This document shows positions 10,382 through 21,244 of a stretch of 64,000 nucleotides of DNA, piece by piece. Under the pieces are notes generated by a model, which was not told the origin of the DNA, searched no databases, and saw nothing but the letters and a program-made list of their open reading frames with translations. The DNA is taken from NCBI GenBank assembly GCA_033297075.1, contig MU858065.1, forward strand, positions 186,001 through 250,000. The letters are read 5' to 3'. Position numbers and translations under genes: made by a program. Each line of letters starts with the position of its first letter. Position 1 is the first letter of the stretch. Source of the stretch: Rhypophila decipiens. Lineage: Eukaryota > Ascomycota > Sordariomycetes > Sordariales > Naviculisporaceae.

Positions 10382-12151
10382 TCATACGCCCATGAATGCA
10401 ATCTTTATCACACCCGATCCCAACTTCAGCCTTGACCGTGAAACTTCTCTTAAGAGCTTATCCTCAGATATCTTGGGCGTCTTGGACGTATCACCTTCAC
10501 CAAGCTCCGGGGGTGGTGCGTTGCTGCCAGTATCAACTGGCTGCTTTGGTGTCCACAAAATTGCCTGCTGGTCAACTTGGTCTCTCATATTTGTCGCAAG
10601 ATAACTTGCCGCAGGAGTTTGAGAGTGTCTAGGCTTCCTCCGCGGCGGTTTCAGTGTGCGTATGTCCTCTTCGTCCGTTGTTGTGTCTCGGTACATCGGA
10701 CTCATGTGACTGGGGCAATCGCGGAGGATTTCTTCCAGCGGTGGGTTTGCGATGTCCGGACCGGCCAACGATTTCCTGTCTTTGTGGCCCAGAGACGGTA
10801 AGTGCTGCTTCATTTGCTCCACGCCTTCCAGCATGCTTTCTTCTTCCCCCACGCTGAGCTCAAGTTCGTCCTCGGCATCATAATGATCGTCAGGTTCAAT
10901 CTCGCGGTGGGCACTCGCGTCCTGCATCTCGATCAAAGTCTCACGATCATCATCCATTCCCTCCCCAGTCATGCTTTGGTTCTCTTCAGCCTTGGCCTCC
11001 TCGGCCAAGTCCAAATGCGAAACTGGGGTATCTTCTTTTGCCGAGGGGTCAGAACAAGCGACGACATTGTCGGAGGAAATATGAGCTGAATCCAGCCCTC
11101 CCACCCCAGCCTTGCTCTGGTGCTCTTCGTCATTCGACTCCTCGACCAAGTCCGACTGCAAGACTGCGGTACCTCCTTCGACCAAGGGGTCAGAATCATC
11201 CACGTTATTGTCATAATGATTCTCTGAATCCAGACCTCCATCCCCAGACATGCTTTGATGTTCGCCATCATTTGTCTTCTCGACCGAATCCGAAGGCAAG
11301 AGCGAGCCAACCTCTTCGAAGGGGTCAGAACCTGGCACGGCAGCGACAATATCAGAAACAAGTTCTTCCTCCCTTTCAGCGCCAGACCCAGACGATGAGC
11401 TCCGCCCCGTATCCCCAACATCATCATTTGGATGATGTCCATGCTGCGGAGTATCATCGCTCGGCCCGCAACGAAAGATACAACAACGACAGCAAGGTTC
11501 GCATCCCGAGTGATCATCATCATCTTCATCACCGGCTTCACCTTCCTCCTGCTCATGGCCCGACAGCACGTTCCTATGACTTGCCTTGGAACAGCTAAAA
11601 GGACAGCATGTCAAGGCCGTGCCATCATGCATACGCCGTCGTCTCGGACTCCATAGTGCTTTTAGCTCTCTAGCCTTGTTGAGTGTCTTTGGAAGCTCTC
11701 CAACATCAAAAGGACCGTCTTCAGGCTCATCTATCATGCCCCGGATCTCAGAAACAAACCCCCAGAACAGCCTTATTTTAGCTTCTTGATGGAGTATTTT
11801 CTTGAAACGGTCAACATTATGCGCGCGTTCCTGTTTGACACGCTTGCGCTCGTACGCCACGGTGTCCTTGAGCTTGAGAACCTGTTTGTCGTACTGCTGG
11901 ATTTGGAAGCACAGCTCCTCGTTCTGTGAGTGCAGCTCCTCCTTCTGTGAGCACAGCTCCTCCTTCTCTGAGCGTAACTCCTCGTTCTGTAAGCGCAGCT
12001 CCTCGTTCTCGGAGCTACACAGCTCGAGTAGGAAGAGCAGTTCCTTGACCATGGAGGGCATATCCCTGTCCACGGGGCGCATATCCCTGACCATATAGCG
12101 CAGATGCTCGATGTTGTCGAAGGGTTCGTGACGCATGACGGGCACAGACAT
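10382..12151 (-). CDS. Unrecognised protein with heptad coiled coil, Cys cluster and acidic repeats
   Basis: A single uninterrupted minus-strand frame encodes 589 aa. Residues about 48-83 are five back-to-back heptads of the NEELRLQ/KEELCSQ type, a very regular coiled coil that continues into a charged helix to about residue 135. Residues about 215-229 hold a dense cysteine cluster (CEPCCRCCIFRC) that could bind metal, preceded by another Cys-rich patch near 181. Residues about 273-405 are three imperfect ~46-residue acidic repeats, each running from SDP through a (D/E)L(V/A)EE block to an HQS/NQS-(M/K) motif. The C-terminus is charged. There is no signal peptide or membrane segment. I do not recognise a family. 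The clean long frame and modular organisation support a real gene, probably lineage-restricted. Confidence 0.75.
   Translation of the reverse strand: MSVPVMRHEPFDNIEHLRYMVRDMRPVDRDMPSMVKELLFLLELCSSENEELRLQNEELRSEKEELCSQKEELHSQNEELCFQIQQYDKQVLKLKDTVAYERKRVKQERAHNVDRFKKILHQEAKIRLFWGFVSEIRGMIDEPEDGPFDVGELPKTLNKARELKALWSPRRRRMHDGTALTCCPFSCSKASHRNVLSGHEQEEGEAGDEDDDDHSGCEPCCRCCIFRCGPSDDTPQHGHHPNDDVGDTGRSSSSGSGAEREEELVSDIVAAVPGSDPFEEVGSLLPSDSVEKTNDGEHQSMSGDGGLDSENHYDNNVDDSDPLVEGGTAVLQSDLVEESNDEEHQSKAGVGGLDSAHISSDNVVACSDPSAKEDTPVSHLDLAEEAKAEENQSMTGEGMDDDRETLIEMQDASAHREIEPDDHYDAEDELELSVGEEESMLEGVEQMKQHLPSLGHKDRKSLAGPDIANPPLEEILRDCPSHMSPMYRDTTTDEEDIRTLKPPRRKPRHSQTPAASYLATNMRDQVDQQAILWTPKQPVDTGSNAPPPELGEGDTSKTPKISEDKLLREVSRSRLKLGSGVIKIAFMGV
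10937..11335 (-). repeat. Three ~140 bp acidic-domain repeats within the coiled-coil gene
   Basis: The frame holds three diverged ~46-codon units (about residues 273-318, 319-365 and 366-405) sharing SDP..., DL(V/A)EE and EEHQS/EENQS motifs. They represent an intragenic triplication. Confidence 0.8.
11903..12007 (-). repeat. 21 bp tandem repeat encoding coiled-coil heptads (five units)
   Basis: Five consecutive 21 bp units on the minus strand each encode one heptad of the (N/K)EEL-type coil. The units differ by a few bases, so the coil grew by tandem duplication. Confidence 0.85.
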
Positions 12152-15100
12152 TTTTTGGTGATTGCGGCGGGAACGTATCAGAAGGTTGGCTGGAGGTCGT
12201 TAACGGAGAGATCTGAGAACAAAAGGTTTAGCTGGACAGGCACTTCAACAAAACAAGGGCTCGATGAAGCAAGACTCACTCGGCAGGTTAGCTTGAGAGA
12301 ACTGGTAGACTGGTGTTAACTATTCAAAAAATCGAACACCTGGATGAGGCCTTGTGAGTTGGGCAGGTAGAACCGTGGAACTGAATGCTAGCGACTGATT
12401 GATGATTGGCGTTAGTAATTACTCTTTACCGCTTTAACTACGCCGAAGAGCAGGCATCTTACTCAAGAGTTCAATGGGAGTTTGAAGTTTTGAGGATGTG
12501 GAATCACCAGCAGTCGAGTTCTTTATCAACTTGGTATATCTGGTGGGTGAAGAGCCGGGTTTTGGTTTTGTCAAGCAAAGCTGTCTTCGGCTGGGTAGAG
12601 TCGAGTTCTAGAGGAAATGCATAGAGAAGAGGTAATTCTTGGTGGCTAATGAGGTTGGATCACTTGAGAATATGAGAGTATTGGGGCTTTAGTGTCTTTG
12701 GGTGACTTGATGTTCGATATGGCTGGAGGGAGCCAAGCTTCGAGCGGGATGTTGCTTTTTGTAGAGAGGATTCGGTGCTGCTGTCAATTGGTTAACGGCA
12801 ACGCGACAGGAAACACTGCGTGAGTTATCCACTCACGTTGATCAGCTCTCGGATGGAACTGATTGACAGTGGGAAATCTGTCGTGGCGTGAGAGATGGGA
12901 GGTCGATGATTGATAGACCTGAACGGGTTCTGCTGGGAGAAGGTCTGAAGGGGGAATTGGATTTTGCGCGCGGTTGGCTTCAACGGGAAACGGGATCTAC
13001 CGAGCTTGTTGCGACGATGTGCGTGAGGCCACAAGAACTACTTGTCTGGACTTGAGATTGTAGATGTTGGCTACGCTACGCTTGATGCTGTCTGTGGACG
13101 GTTGTCGATTGCTCCAAGGGCAAAAGAAACGATGGCTGGGACGCTGGGAGGTGAACGATGGTGGTTGAGGAAAAGAAGCTGGGAAAGGAAAAAGAGAGGA
13201 CCCAAGCAAGCGTCACAGGGGAGTCAGGGGACCCGGACCGCTTTCTCGGTCCAGTCCACACAGCTTACCTCACGATAGCCAGATTTTAAGGTTGGATATG
13301 GTACAGTACCCAGGTGAAGCAATGTTTCGTGGCTGAAGTCAATACACTTGTAAGTTCTCACCAGAAACCGCTGACAGACACTTCTCCGGGTATTCGTGTC
13401 CGAGCTTTACCTTGATAAGGTCAGATTTTGGGAATTGGCTTTTCAAAGCTAGATTCTAAACGGCAAGAAGTCAATTCAAGTCCGTTTGTGTCCTCTCAAC
13501 TCTGCTTTATGCCGCCTATCCTCAGCTTTTCTTTGTTATATTCTTTCTCCAGTATTCATACGGTGGTCCTCTCTTTTCTAGAAGACGGTGTTCATTGAAA
13601 AGGATAGTTGAGCAACTCTTTTTCCAGTCTCTTACCTTGACGGAGATTTTGACGTGTGGGAAGCGCAGATTTAAAGTTTTGGAAGAATTGCGTGATCACG
13701 TCGATGTTCCTCCGGTGGATATATTATGTACGGCTTGACGGCTTCCGGTTTTCGTACCGTATCGTGTTAGCACTGTCCCGTGGTTCCGATCTCGACATTA
13801 CAAAATCCCTTGTGGGTGGCTTGAACCGGAAGGGCAGAAAGTGGAACCTGGAAGCAGCCGACAAGCCAAAAGTTTGTTGTTTTGTTTTCGTTGTTCTAGT
13901 CCTTCAAGTCCTCAGTAAGGAGTTCTTTGTGGATCATTGGCTCAACCTCTTGGTGATGTCGCTATGCTGATGCAATCGCTACAAGACCACATAATGAACC
14001 ACGTTCAAATCTGACAAGAGCTACTCGTTTTATCATTATCAGTCTATAAAACTGCTGGTAGCAGGTCTGGTAATTCTCTTTAGTAAATAGTGTGTGTTTT
14101 ATGCGTTTGCAGTTTGATTGCCCAGGCGACGATCCACAAGTATAAATTCACATGGGGCTGGTAATAAAGCTGTTATTATCAGATACATAAAAGAGGCCCC
14201 TCGCAAAAGAGTCTTTGGTTGCTCAGCAGCAGCCAGACAAACATGTGTATATGACGTTCCAGAGATATGAGACTTTTCTGGTGAAGCTCAATAAATGCCC
14301 CATTCACCTCCGGAACTATCTGTGCTACATCCAAGAAACCTAGAGTTTTTTTCAGTAAGAGTTCTTTTGGTCGAACGTAATTGTCATTGGGGTCATCCAA
14401 ACGTGAATACTGAAGCTCCCTGAATCACAAGAGCCTCAACCACAGACCCAAAAGAGTCTACTCAGACTCCCAGGAACGTCATGTATAGACATCACGATGC
14501 ATAGACAGGCTCGCGACCATCGACGGAGCTTATCCACAAGGGGCCTGATAAACAGGCACGATCGCTCTCATATATAGGCACTCGTCTTTTTATATGTAGG
14601 TGCTACTCTTACAGGGGCTAGGGTTATACATGACCAAATTGGCTGAAATCGATGCCTTGACTGGGCTAGAAGTCATATTGGACTGTGCCGCTATACGAGA
14701 GTAGCGGTGTCTGTTTATTGAGCCCCATCCACACAGCACTCACTAACCCAGCCTTTGAACCAGTCTGTTATTTCCAAGTGAGAAGTCTGCTTGGAAAAAT
14801 CATAAGTCCCAAGGCCCGAGCGCACAGTCTCAGCCTCGTCCTCATCATCATGACAAGTAACAACGACCCTCGTGATTCCTATACTCCCTGGGAACGACAT
14901 CCTCTCCCTCCAATCCCGTCTGAAGAATCCCGTGAATCGTCTTGGATAAATTCGACCGATGCTACGCACCAAAGAAAACAACACCACCATCCGAGTCCAC
15001 ATTCCAACCCTTTCGGGTCGTAAAAGCCCGTTCTAAATCGACTGTAAGATCATGATCATTGCTGTCACGATCCATTAAGCTTGAGGAAGCAGTTTAAACA

Positions 15101-16231
15101 AACAAGGAGAAGGACCTTCCCAACAATGAATCTGTTAAATAAACGTGACTGGGATAGTGAAGAGCGTTCGTTGGACCCTGAATTATCAGGTTTCCTCAGT
15201 TTTTGATTTCCAGATCTGGAAAGTGACGGTCGGTACAAAGTACGAGGTTCCACCTACAAACACAATACCTATGTATTGAAGGAAAGAGAGCGTAATCGTA
15301 AAACAGCAAGAGCAGCACCAAGGTGAGCTGGAGTGGCCTTTTGGTCCCATGTGAATTTGAATCAAGGAACTTTGTATTCAACCGTATTTGCCTTATGATC
15401 GCCGCTGATGGCAGCCCAGTACAGGCCTATCGTACGGACAGTATCGCACACACCAAGGCTCGTGATGCAGATGCGCTGACCAACTTGACCCATAATATTG
15501 AGTTTCTGTTTTGTACAGAGTGGTCTTTGAATACAGCTGTCAGGATGCCTCTGGTGGGGATAAAGTTTAAATACTGAGTCACATCCATCGGTCTTTCGCA
15601 GCCATCATGCAGCAGTCGACGGAGGACCCGAACATTGTACTTGGTGGGCCGGGGAGCGTTCGCATTGGCCCCCTTTACGGAGTAGGGGAGTACAGCCTTT
15701 CAACACGCTTTACCGAGGTGTAAGTGCCACCACACCGAGGTGTAAATTGCTGAAGTACATCTGTTGAGGATCATGATGACCAAACGACATGCTGGATCTT
15801 CGGTGACCAGAAAGACTTGTAATGAAAAAAGAAATGCAATTCATTAAATGATATTCCCTGAAAAAAGAACCTGCAGAGCCCAACCCGAGACCCAAACCCG
15901 CTCCCCGGCCAAAAAAGGTTCATGGCTAAATAAACAAAGAATGCGCACCAACTTCAGCCCGGTTCACAAGAGAAAGAACAAGGTATTTAAGAAAAGGTCT
16001 CCCAAACGCCAGGCCCAGTTGGTCCCTTTTTTCGTCCTCTAATATACTAGGTAAGTTAGGTGTGGTTTTCGTTCCCTCGGCCCGAACAGCACCCAGGTGA
16101 CGGCCCGGTGGACCCGTCATGTTGACCGCTTTCCGACGCCTCCCATCTATCCCATCCGCCATCTTGCCCCTGGGGACCCATTGTGAATAAGCCGACCCCG
16201 CATGATGGGAACCCATCGCGACGTAAGGGTA
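12152..16231. other. 4 kb intergenic region with only doubtful small ORFs
   Basis: No conserved gene was recognised. Small frames occur near 14.2 kb (minus, 73 codons) and 14.85-15.3 kb (plus; listed separately). The rest is promoter-like or featureless sequence upstream of the coiled-coil gene and downstream of the ceramide synthase. Confidence 0.5.
14850..15023 (+). CDS. Possible small hypothetical protein (57 codons), uncertain
   Basis: An ATG at 14850 opens a 57-codon frame with a Pro/Ser/His-rich, disordered composition (WERHPLPPIPSEESRESS near its start). A TATATA-type element lies about 280 bp upstream at about 14,570. Further plus-strand segments with coding-like composition lie at about 15,127-15,190 (RDWDSEERSLDPEL) and 15,215-15,310 (ESDGRYKVRGSTYKHNTYVL), but I could not link them with acceptable introns. 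It may be a short or decayed gene. No family was recognised. Confidence 0.25.
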   Translation: MTSNNDPRDSYTPWERHPLPPIPSEESRESSWINSTDATHQRKQHHHPSPHSNPFGS

Positions 16232-17918
16232 TCAATCAACCTGCTTTTCGCAGCCTATCCGTCCAAGGAGCTCCTTGCGGTCGCTGTGGCCTGGCAGACT
16301 GACTCCCGTAGCCGTGGTAGCTTGTCGCTTGACCCCCGTTCTCCTTTCCCAGTTCTTGAGATCGAGGGCCTCGACACCAACCTCTTCCTCGAGCGGCTGC
16401 GCTTCTTCGTAGACGTACTCATCCTCGTCCTCCAAGTCCTCGCCCTCATCATCACTGCGAGGGTCCTCTGCTGAGCCGCCTCTCAGGACCTTTATCGCCA
16501 ATTGAACGATAAGGGTGAACCACATGATGGTAAGAGCCTGCAGGAACAAGAGCATGGAGAGGAAGATCCACTTTACTTTTTCGTCATAGCAAACGAGTCC
16601 TTCGGAATCCCAGAGCGGCTCCAAGAGATACCATGAGCCCTTGGTGGTTGGCGCCTCCAACGGTCCCGATCGGTTGGTGTCCGGGCCGGAGAAACACCCG
16701 GTGGGCATGATGTCAGGGGTGTGAGCGTACACAGACCAGCAGACATAGACATACAATACGTGACGTGCGATGAACCATGACACCATAAACAGGCCAAACA
16801 TCACGTCGCATAGCGTATTATATCCGAGGTATTTGAGGCACTTGGCCGCCTGTGTCCGAAAGCTGGTTAGCATGTACACTGGAGATCAGCAGTGACTGAA
16901 TGACGTACAGGGAAGAAGAGATCAACAACGTCCATGAGGACAAGGATCAGGTTGCCCACGCGCGTGTGCCCGTACCTGTACGAGGCAAAAATGAGGGCGT
17001 TCGTCACGATATGGTGGGCAAACATCTGCCAGTGATCCTTGCGGCGCTCCTCAATGTTGATGACGAGGATTTGTTGCACCCAGAAAGCAAGCTGAGCAAG
17101 CATATATCCTTTCATTAAGCCAGAGATCTCGCGAACCGGCCAGCTCGTCCATAGTTCGTGGAGGTTGAGGTAGTGGGGGGAGTTGACATAAATGTACTTG
17201 GTCAGAAGTTAGCAGAATCTCGAGGGAAGTTCTGGAGCTGGGTTTGACTCACAACACCCATTGACCAGAATACGGTGTAGTACATCAACAGCCAGGCTTG
17301 TTCACTGAACCTGGTGATATCTTTCCTCTTCGAGACCCCCTGAGACTTGGCAAAAGGCGCAAGCACATACTCCATGACCGAAGCGCGAAGGAGGGTGAAG
17401 AGCATAACGCAAAAGGCGGTCAGATATGTATCGTCCCAGCCAATTCCATAGAGCCCTGATTGCGGGTTTTGGTAGGACAAGGTGAAATATTTAATCGTGT
17501 GCGTGCGGGCGCGTGGGATCCCGTGGGCGAGGAAGAGCAGAGCTAGGAGGTTGAAGGAGAAGCCTACGAGGAGAAAGAGTATTAGCGCCTGAACACACAA
17601 GAATAGAGCTTCTGGACGAGACACTCGAAGGGCGACTGTACCAATCTGGTTCTCAACAAACCACCGCGTAAGCTGCTTGATGGCGCCTTCGCCATTCCGC
17701 TTGAGGCGGCGGACGATGACCACATTGTTCGAAGCTTGCATGTACAATGGCCCGTTCATGGTTTCCTTCTTGCCGGAATATGAGCGCTTGGAAGGTTTCC
17801 TTGCCGGCTGAGGTCGAGAGACTGTAGTTTGAGGCGTTGGAGCTGTCGCCGGTGCGTCATCTTGCTTGACATCGTTCTGACCGCGGTCTGGAGTTTGGGT
17901 GGGAGGGTCGTCGGCCAT
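16232..17918 (-). CDS. LAG1: Ceramide synthase (sphingosine N-acyltransferase), Lag1/Lac1 family
   Basis: Three exons join in phase: 17918-17253, 17196-16909 and 16849-16232, giving 523 aa. The family condenses a fatty acyl-CoA with a sphingoid base to make (dihydro)ceramide in the ER membrane. Visible support is the TLC-domain Lag1 motif in exon 2: HHIVTNALIFASYRYGHTR followed by VGNLILVLMDVVDLFFP, with the paired histidines expected at the active site. Several hydrophobic segments flank it, and the C-terminus is an acidic cytosolic tail (DDEGEDLEDEDEYVYEE), as in fungal members. The N-terminus is a polar, Pro/Thr-rich cytosolic leader, then a conserved fungal stretch before TM1. Filamentous fungi usually have two paralogues (BarA and LagA types); I cannot say which this is. 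It is divergent from the Ist3 gene across 1.7 kb. Confidence 0.93.
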
Positions 17919-19636
17919 TGTCTATTAACAGGTGTGTAACGGGTCAATTGGCTCCGTGAAGAGCAAGGAAAACAAGTCAGATAGAGATCGCAACCCGAAT
18001 CTATCACGGTTGACAAGTATGCGATCCGAGGGTGGAGTCCGCGGTCTTTGGACGTTGGACGACAGCGGCCGCCGGCTTCAACGCCACGGGAAAGATTTTG
18101 GGAAGGGTTTCTGCGGTTTTCAGATATGAGAACTAAAATCTGCCGCTAGCCACAATTGATGCGCCGTAACGAATGAAAAAGCCAACCTAACCGTGACGGC
18201 CTCCGAAGAAAACGGCCACGAGGAAGAGAGAAGGAAAACGGTCGGGGGGAAAGGAGGAAAATGCACTGCCAGACCGGTAAGGAAGAAACTGGTGGAGCAG
18301 AAGCCGGCGATGTATCACTGGGCCTGGAACTGTTGCCCTTGTTGGCGTGATTGCCGGGCAGTGGAACTACGAAACGGCACCTCTCTCTTCTGAGTCTTCT
18401 CCAGTGCTTGTCAAGAAGTGAAGCAGGCATTTGGGGGTCCACACCCACACCATTACACCCACAATTGGCGGCTGGCAATTGTTGAAATCAAGTGGGGAGC
18501 TACTCAGGGGAATCAGGGGTTGCACTTTCACTAGATTTTCCCACCAATTTCGGATGGCGGGGGAGCACCTACCAAGCTGGGATTGAGCTGCGGTGTGGTT
18601 GGTGCAGCGGGTTTTAGTGGTTCAGGTGGTTGTGCTGCCCGCGGACGGCGTGTGCATGGGCCGACACCTGGACCCTCCCATCCCGGCTTTCACACCTCCG
18701 GCCCAGCCCCGCACAATTCAATTCCCCCTCATCCCACTTTTAAATCAAGGTCCTGATATCCGGACACAAACATATATACTGCGTAAGATTCGACACAAAT
18801 TGATATGCGGGAGTTACCCCTTGAGCGTCGATGAGAATCTGTTCTGTGAGGTCCAGTGCTAATCAGCTTGCTGGGCTAGAGACTGAGCACTTACACCGGT
18901 CAATGTGAACCTTTCTCATGCACCTTCTCTCAATCCCGGAGGGAAAAAAAGAGGAAAACTGTTGAGGATGTCTGCTTTTCGCGATGTCTTACAACCGAGA
19001 AGCCCATGACCTATCAGTTCAAGCCTCTGCGTCCCGTGGGGATCGATTAGGCGAAAGGGAGGCACATGGACTTGACCGCCAATTGAAGACGGCTGGAGCG
19101 ATCCATGGCCCAGAATGCGTGCAGATTAGCGAATGTCACAACTCCTGCGGCCAAGAAACCTGGCCTCCTCATGAAGCTTCTGCCGTACGTATGATGCTGC
19201 TGGGAAAGCCCAGTCCTGGTTAGGGTTTAGAGGAAAAACTTCCAAAACAAAAATGTACCTGAAGGTATTCTGTACGGGTCAAGGATATCCAACGTCCAGA
19301 GAGTTAGAACTGATAATCTGTTCCGAAGAGGTGCTGCGGCCGGACCACTCGAAAAAGAGAAATCCAGATCTTTGACTTTCAGATCTTATCAGATGAAAAG
19401 AGCGGTGTTCAGCTCAGGAACCGAGAAATACGTTGCATCTCATTGGCTCTAGCTTATAGTGGAGCCGCAGCTCCAAAAGGACCCACAATGTGCATACTGT
19501 ACAATTTCAGCCTTCCAGCTTTCGTCATGACGAACATTTCGTCAGCGAAATTCTGTATCATAAGCAAACCTCCCCCCAGAAAGGTGTCGCAAACTCGCCA
19601 GACAGCTCAACCGTAACCTAAAACGCCTCCTAACAA
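17919..19636. other. Divergent intergenic region between ceramide synthase and Ist3 genes
   Basis: This contains both promoters. No open frame with recognisable content and no RNA gene was seen. Confidence 0.6.
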
Positions 19637-20800
19637 ATGAACCAAATCCGCGCAATACAAGCGCTCAACAAGCGCGAAATCGAAAATGGCATCAAACCCG
19701 AAGCCTCCTGGCACGTCGACTACCGCGACACAGCCTACATCTATTTCGGCGGTCTACCCTACGAGCTCTCCGAAGGCGACGTAATAACAATATTCAGCCA
19801 GTTCGGCGAGCCAACGTTCCTCAAACTCGCGCGCGACAAAGAAACTGGAAAATCCAAAGGTTTCGGCTGGCTCAAGTACGAGGACCAGCGGAGTACGGAC
19901 CTTGCTGTGGATAATTTCACTGGCGCGGAGATCGCGGGGCGCATGATACGGGTTGACCATGCTAGGTATAAATTTCGCGATGATGAAGATCCGGAGGATG
20001 GAAAGATTGGCTGGGAGGATATGCAACGCCGGGAGAGGCTTGAGAACGGGGGTGGTGCTACAGACGATGATGCGGGGAGTACCGATGAGGAGGACGAAGA
20101 AGAGCAGAGGAGGAAGAATAGGCCGCTGTTGAAGGAGGAGAGGGAGTTGCAGCTTTTGATTGAGAACCATGATGATGACGATCCGATGAAGGAGTTTTTG
20201 GTCGAGGAAAAGAAGAAAGAGGTGGAGGAGGCGCTAAGGAGGGAGAAGAGTCGGGAGAGCAAGGACAAGGACAAACACAGTCATCGGCATAGGCACAGAG
20301 ACAGGGACAGGGAGGGGGACAGGCACAGCCATCGATCTTCACATCGGCCGAAACACGACGAGGAGCGAAAAGAAAAGGATCGCCGTCGCGACAGGAGTCG
20401 GGACAGAGAGAGGGACAGGCATGGGGATAAGGACCGAGAAGATGGCGATCGAGACTCGGAAAGTCGGAAACACCGGTCATCGAGAAGAGACGATACCCCT
20501 GTCCTCGAAGACAAAAAGGACAATGACCGCTCAGAAAGACGTCGGCGAGACTCGCGCGATCGGGACTCTGAGCGCGATAGGTATCGCGAAAGGGCAGACG
20601 ACCGCCATCGCAAGGATGATGATCGTGATAAAGACCGCGGCGATCGCAAAAGACACCATAGGCGAGATGGTAGCCGAGATGTAGGCCGGGACAGGAAAGA
20701 TCGAGAGCGCGACGACCGATCTCACCGTGACCGTGAAGACCGCGCTCGGCGAGATCGATACAAAAGTCGAAGCAGGTCACCACGCCCGCGCAGGGACTGA
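19637..20800 (+). CDS. IST3: Ist3/Snu17 (RBMX2-type) spliceosomal RRM protein
   Basis: A single exon encodes 387 aa. The N-terminal block MNQIRAIQALNKRE plus SWHVDYRDTAYIYFGGLPYEL is characteristic of Ist3/Cwf29/RBMX2. This U2 snRNP-associated protein is a subunit of the RES complex (with Bud13 and Pml1), which supports spliceosome activation and pre-mRNA retention. One RRM spans about residues 33-111, with RNP2 YIYFGGL and RNP1 KSKGFGWLKYE. After an acidic linker, the C-terminal ~190 residues are an RD/RE/RS-rich tail (DRDREGDRHSHRSS and similar) ending KSRSRSPRPRRD. Yeast Ist3 is much shorter; the long tail is as in the animal RBMX2 form. The tail's low complexity opens long shadow frames on the opposite strand. 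Confidence 0.93.
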   Translation: MNQIRAIQALNKREIENGIKPEASWHVDYRDTAYIYFGGLPYELSEGDVITIFSQFGEPTFLKLARDKETGKSKGFGWLKYEDQRSTDLAVDNFTGAEIAGRMIRVDHARYKFRDDEDPEDGKIGWEDMQRRERLENGGGATDDDAGSTDEEDEEEQRRKNRPLLKEERELQLLIENHDDDDPMKEFLVEEKKKEVEEALRREKSRESKDKDKHSHRHRHRDRDREGDRHSHRSSHRPKHDEERKEKDRRRDRSRDRERDRHGDKDREDGDRDSESRKHRSSRRDDTPVLEDKKDNDRSERRRRDSRDRDSERDRYRERADDRHRKDDDRDKDRGDRKRHHRRDGSRDVGRDRKDRERDDRSHRDREDRARRDRYKSRSRSPRPRRD

Positions 20801-21244
20801 CGAGGGGTCGACTTGAGGAAGAAGTTTCCTGGTGGCTCAATTTTCTTCAAAACAGTCCATACGTGCTCATAAAATAAACATCAGATACCGGGCAGCTGTA
20901 AATGTAATATGATACCCTTCTGGATTCCCAGTTTTAGGTTCGCTTTCTAATTGTACGTGGTATGGGTAGTATCGCTAAAACTATCAGCAAAATGATGATG
21001 ATACAAACAATGCACAACCAAGCCATGAAACCGAATGTACCTCGCTGATAACCTGACCGTAAAGGTTTCCCAAGAAAAAGCATAACAGTATTCCTCGCTT
21101 GTAGTGATTTCCCGGAAAAAAAATACCATTCACCGATACGCCGTCGCATGACGAAAAGGGTCAACGAGGACTTCCCATCCAGAGATGACAACGACGCATC
21201 CCGCCGTAAAACCAAGGTTGAAGAAAGCAAGGGTGTGGATCTTT
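20801..21244. other. Short convergent 3' flank between IST3 and HSV2
   Basis: Only the 3' flanks of the two convergent genes lie here. No additional gene was seen. Confidence 0.6.

Noticed and set aside
20058..20840. 260-codon minus-strand frame opposite the Ist3 RD-rich tail
   Set aside because: Low-complexity shadow of the arginine/aspartate repeats. It has no recognisable domain.
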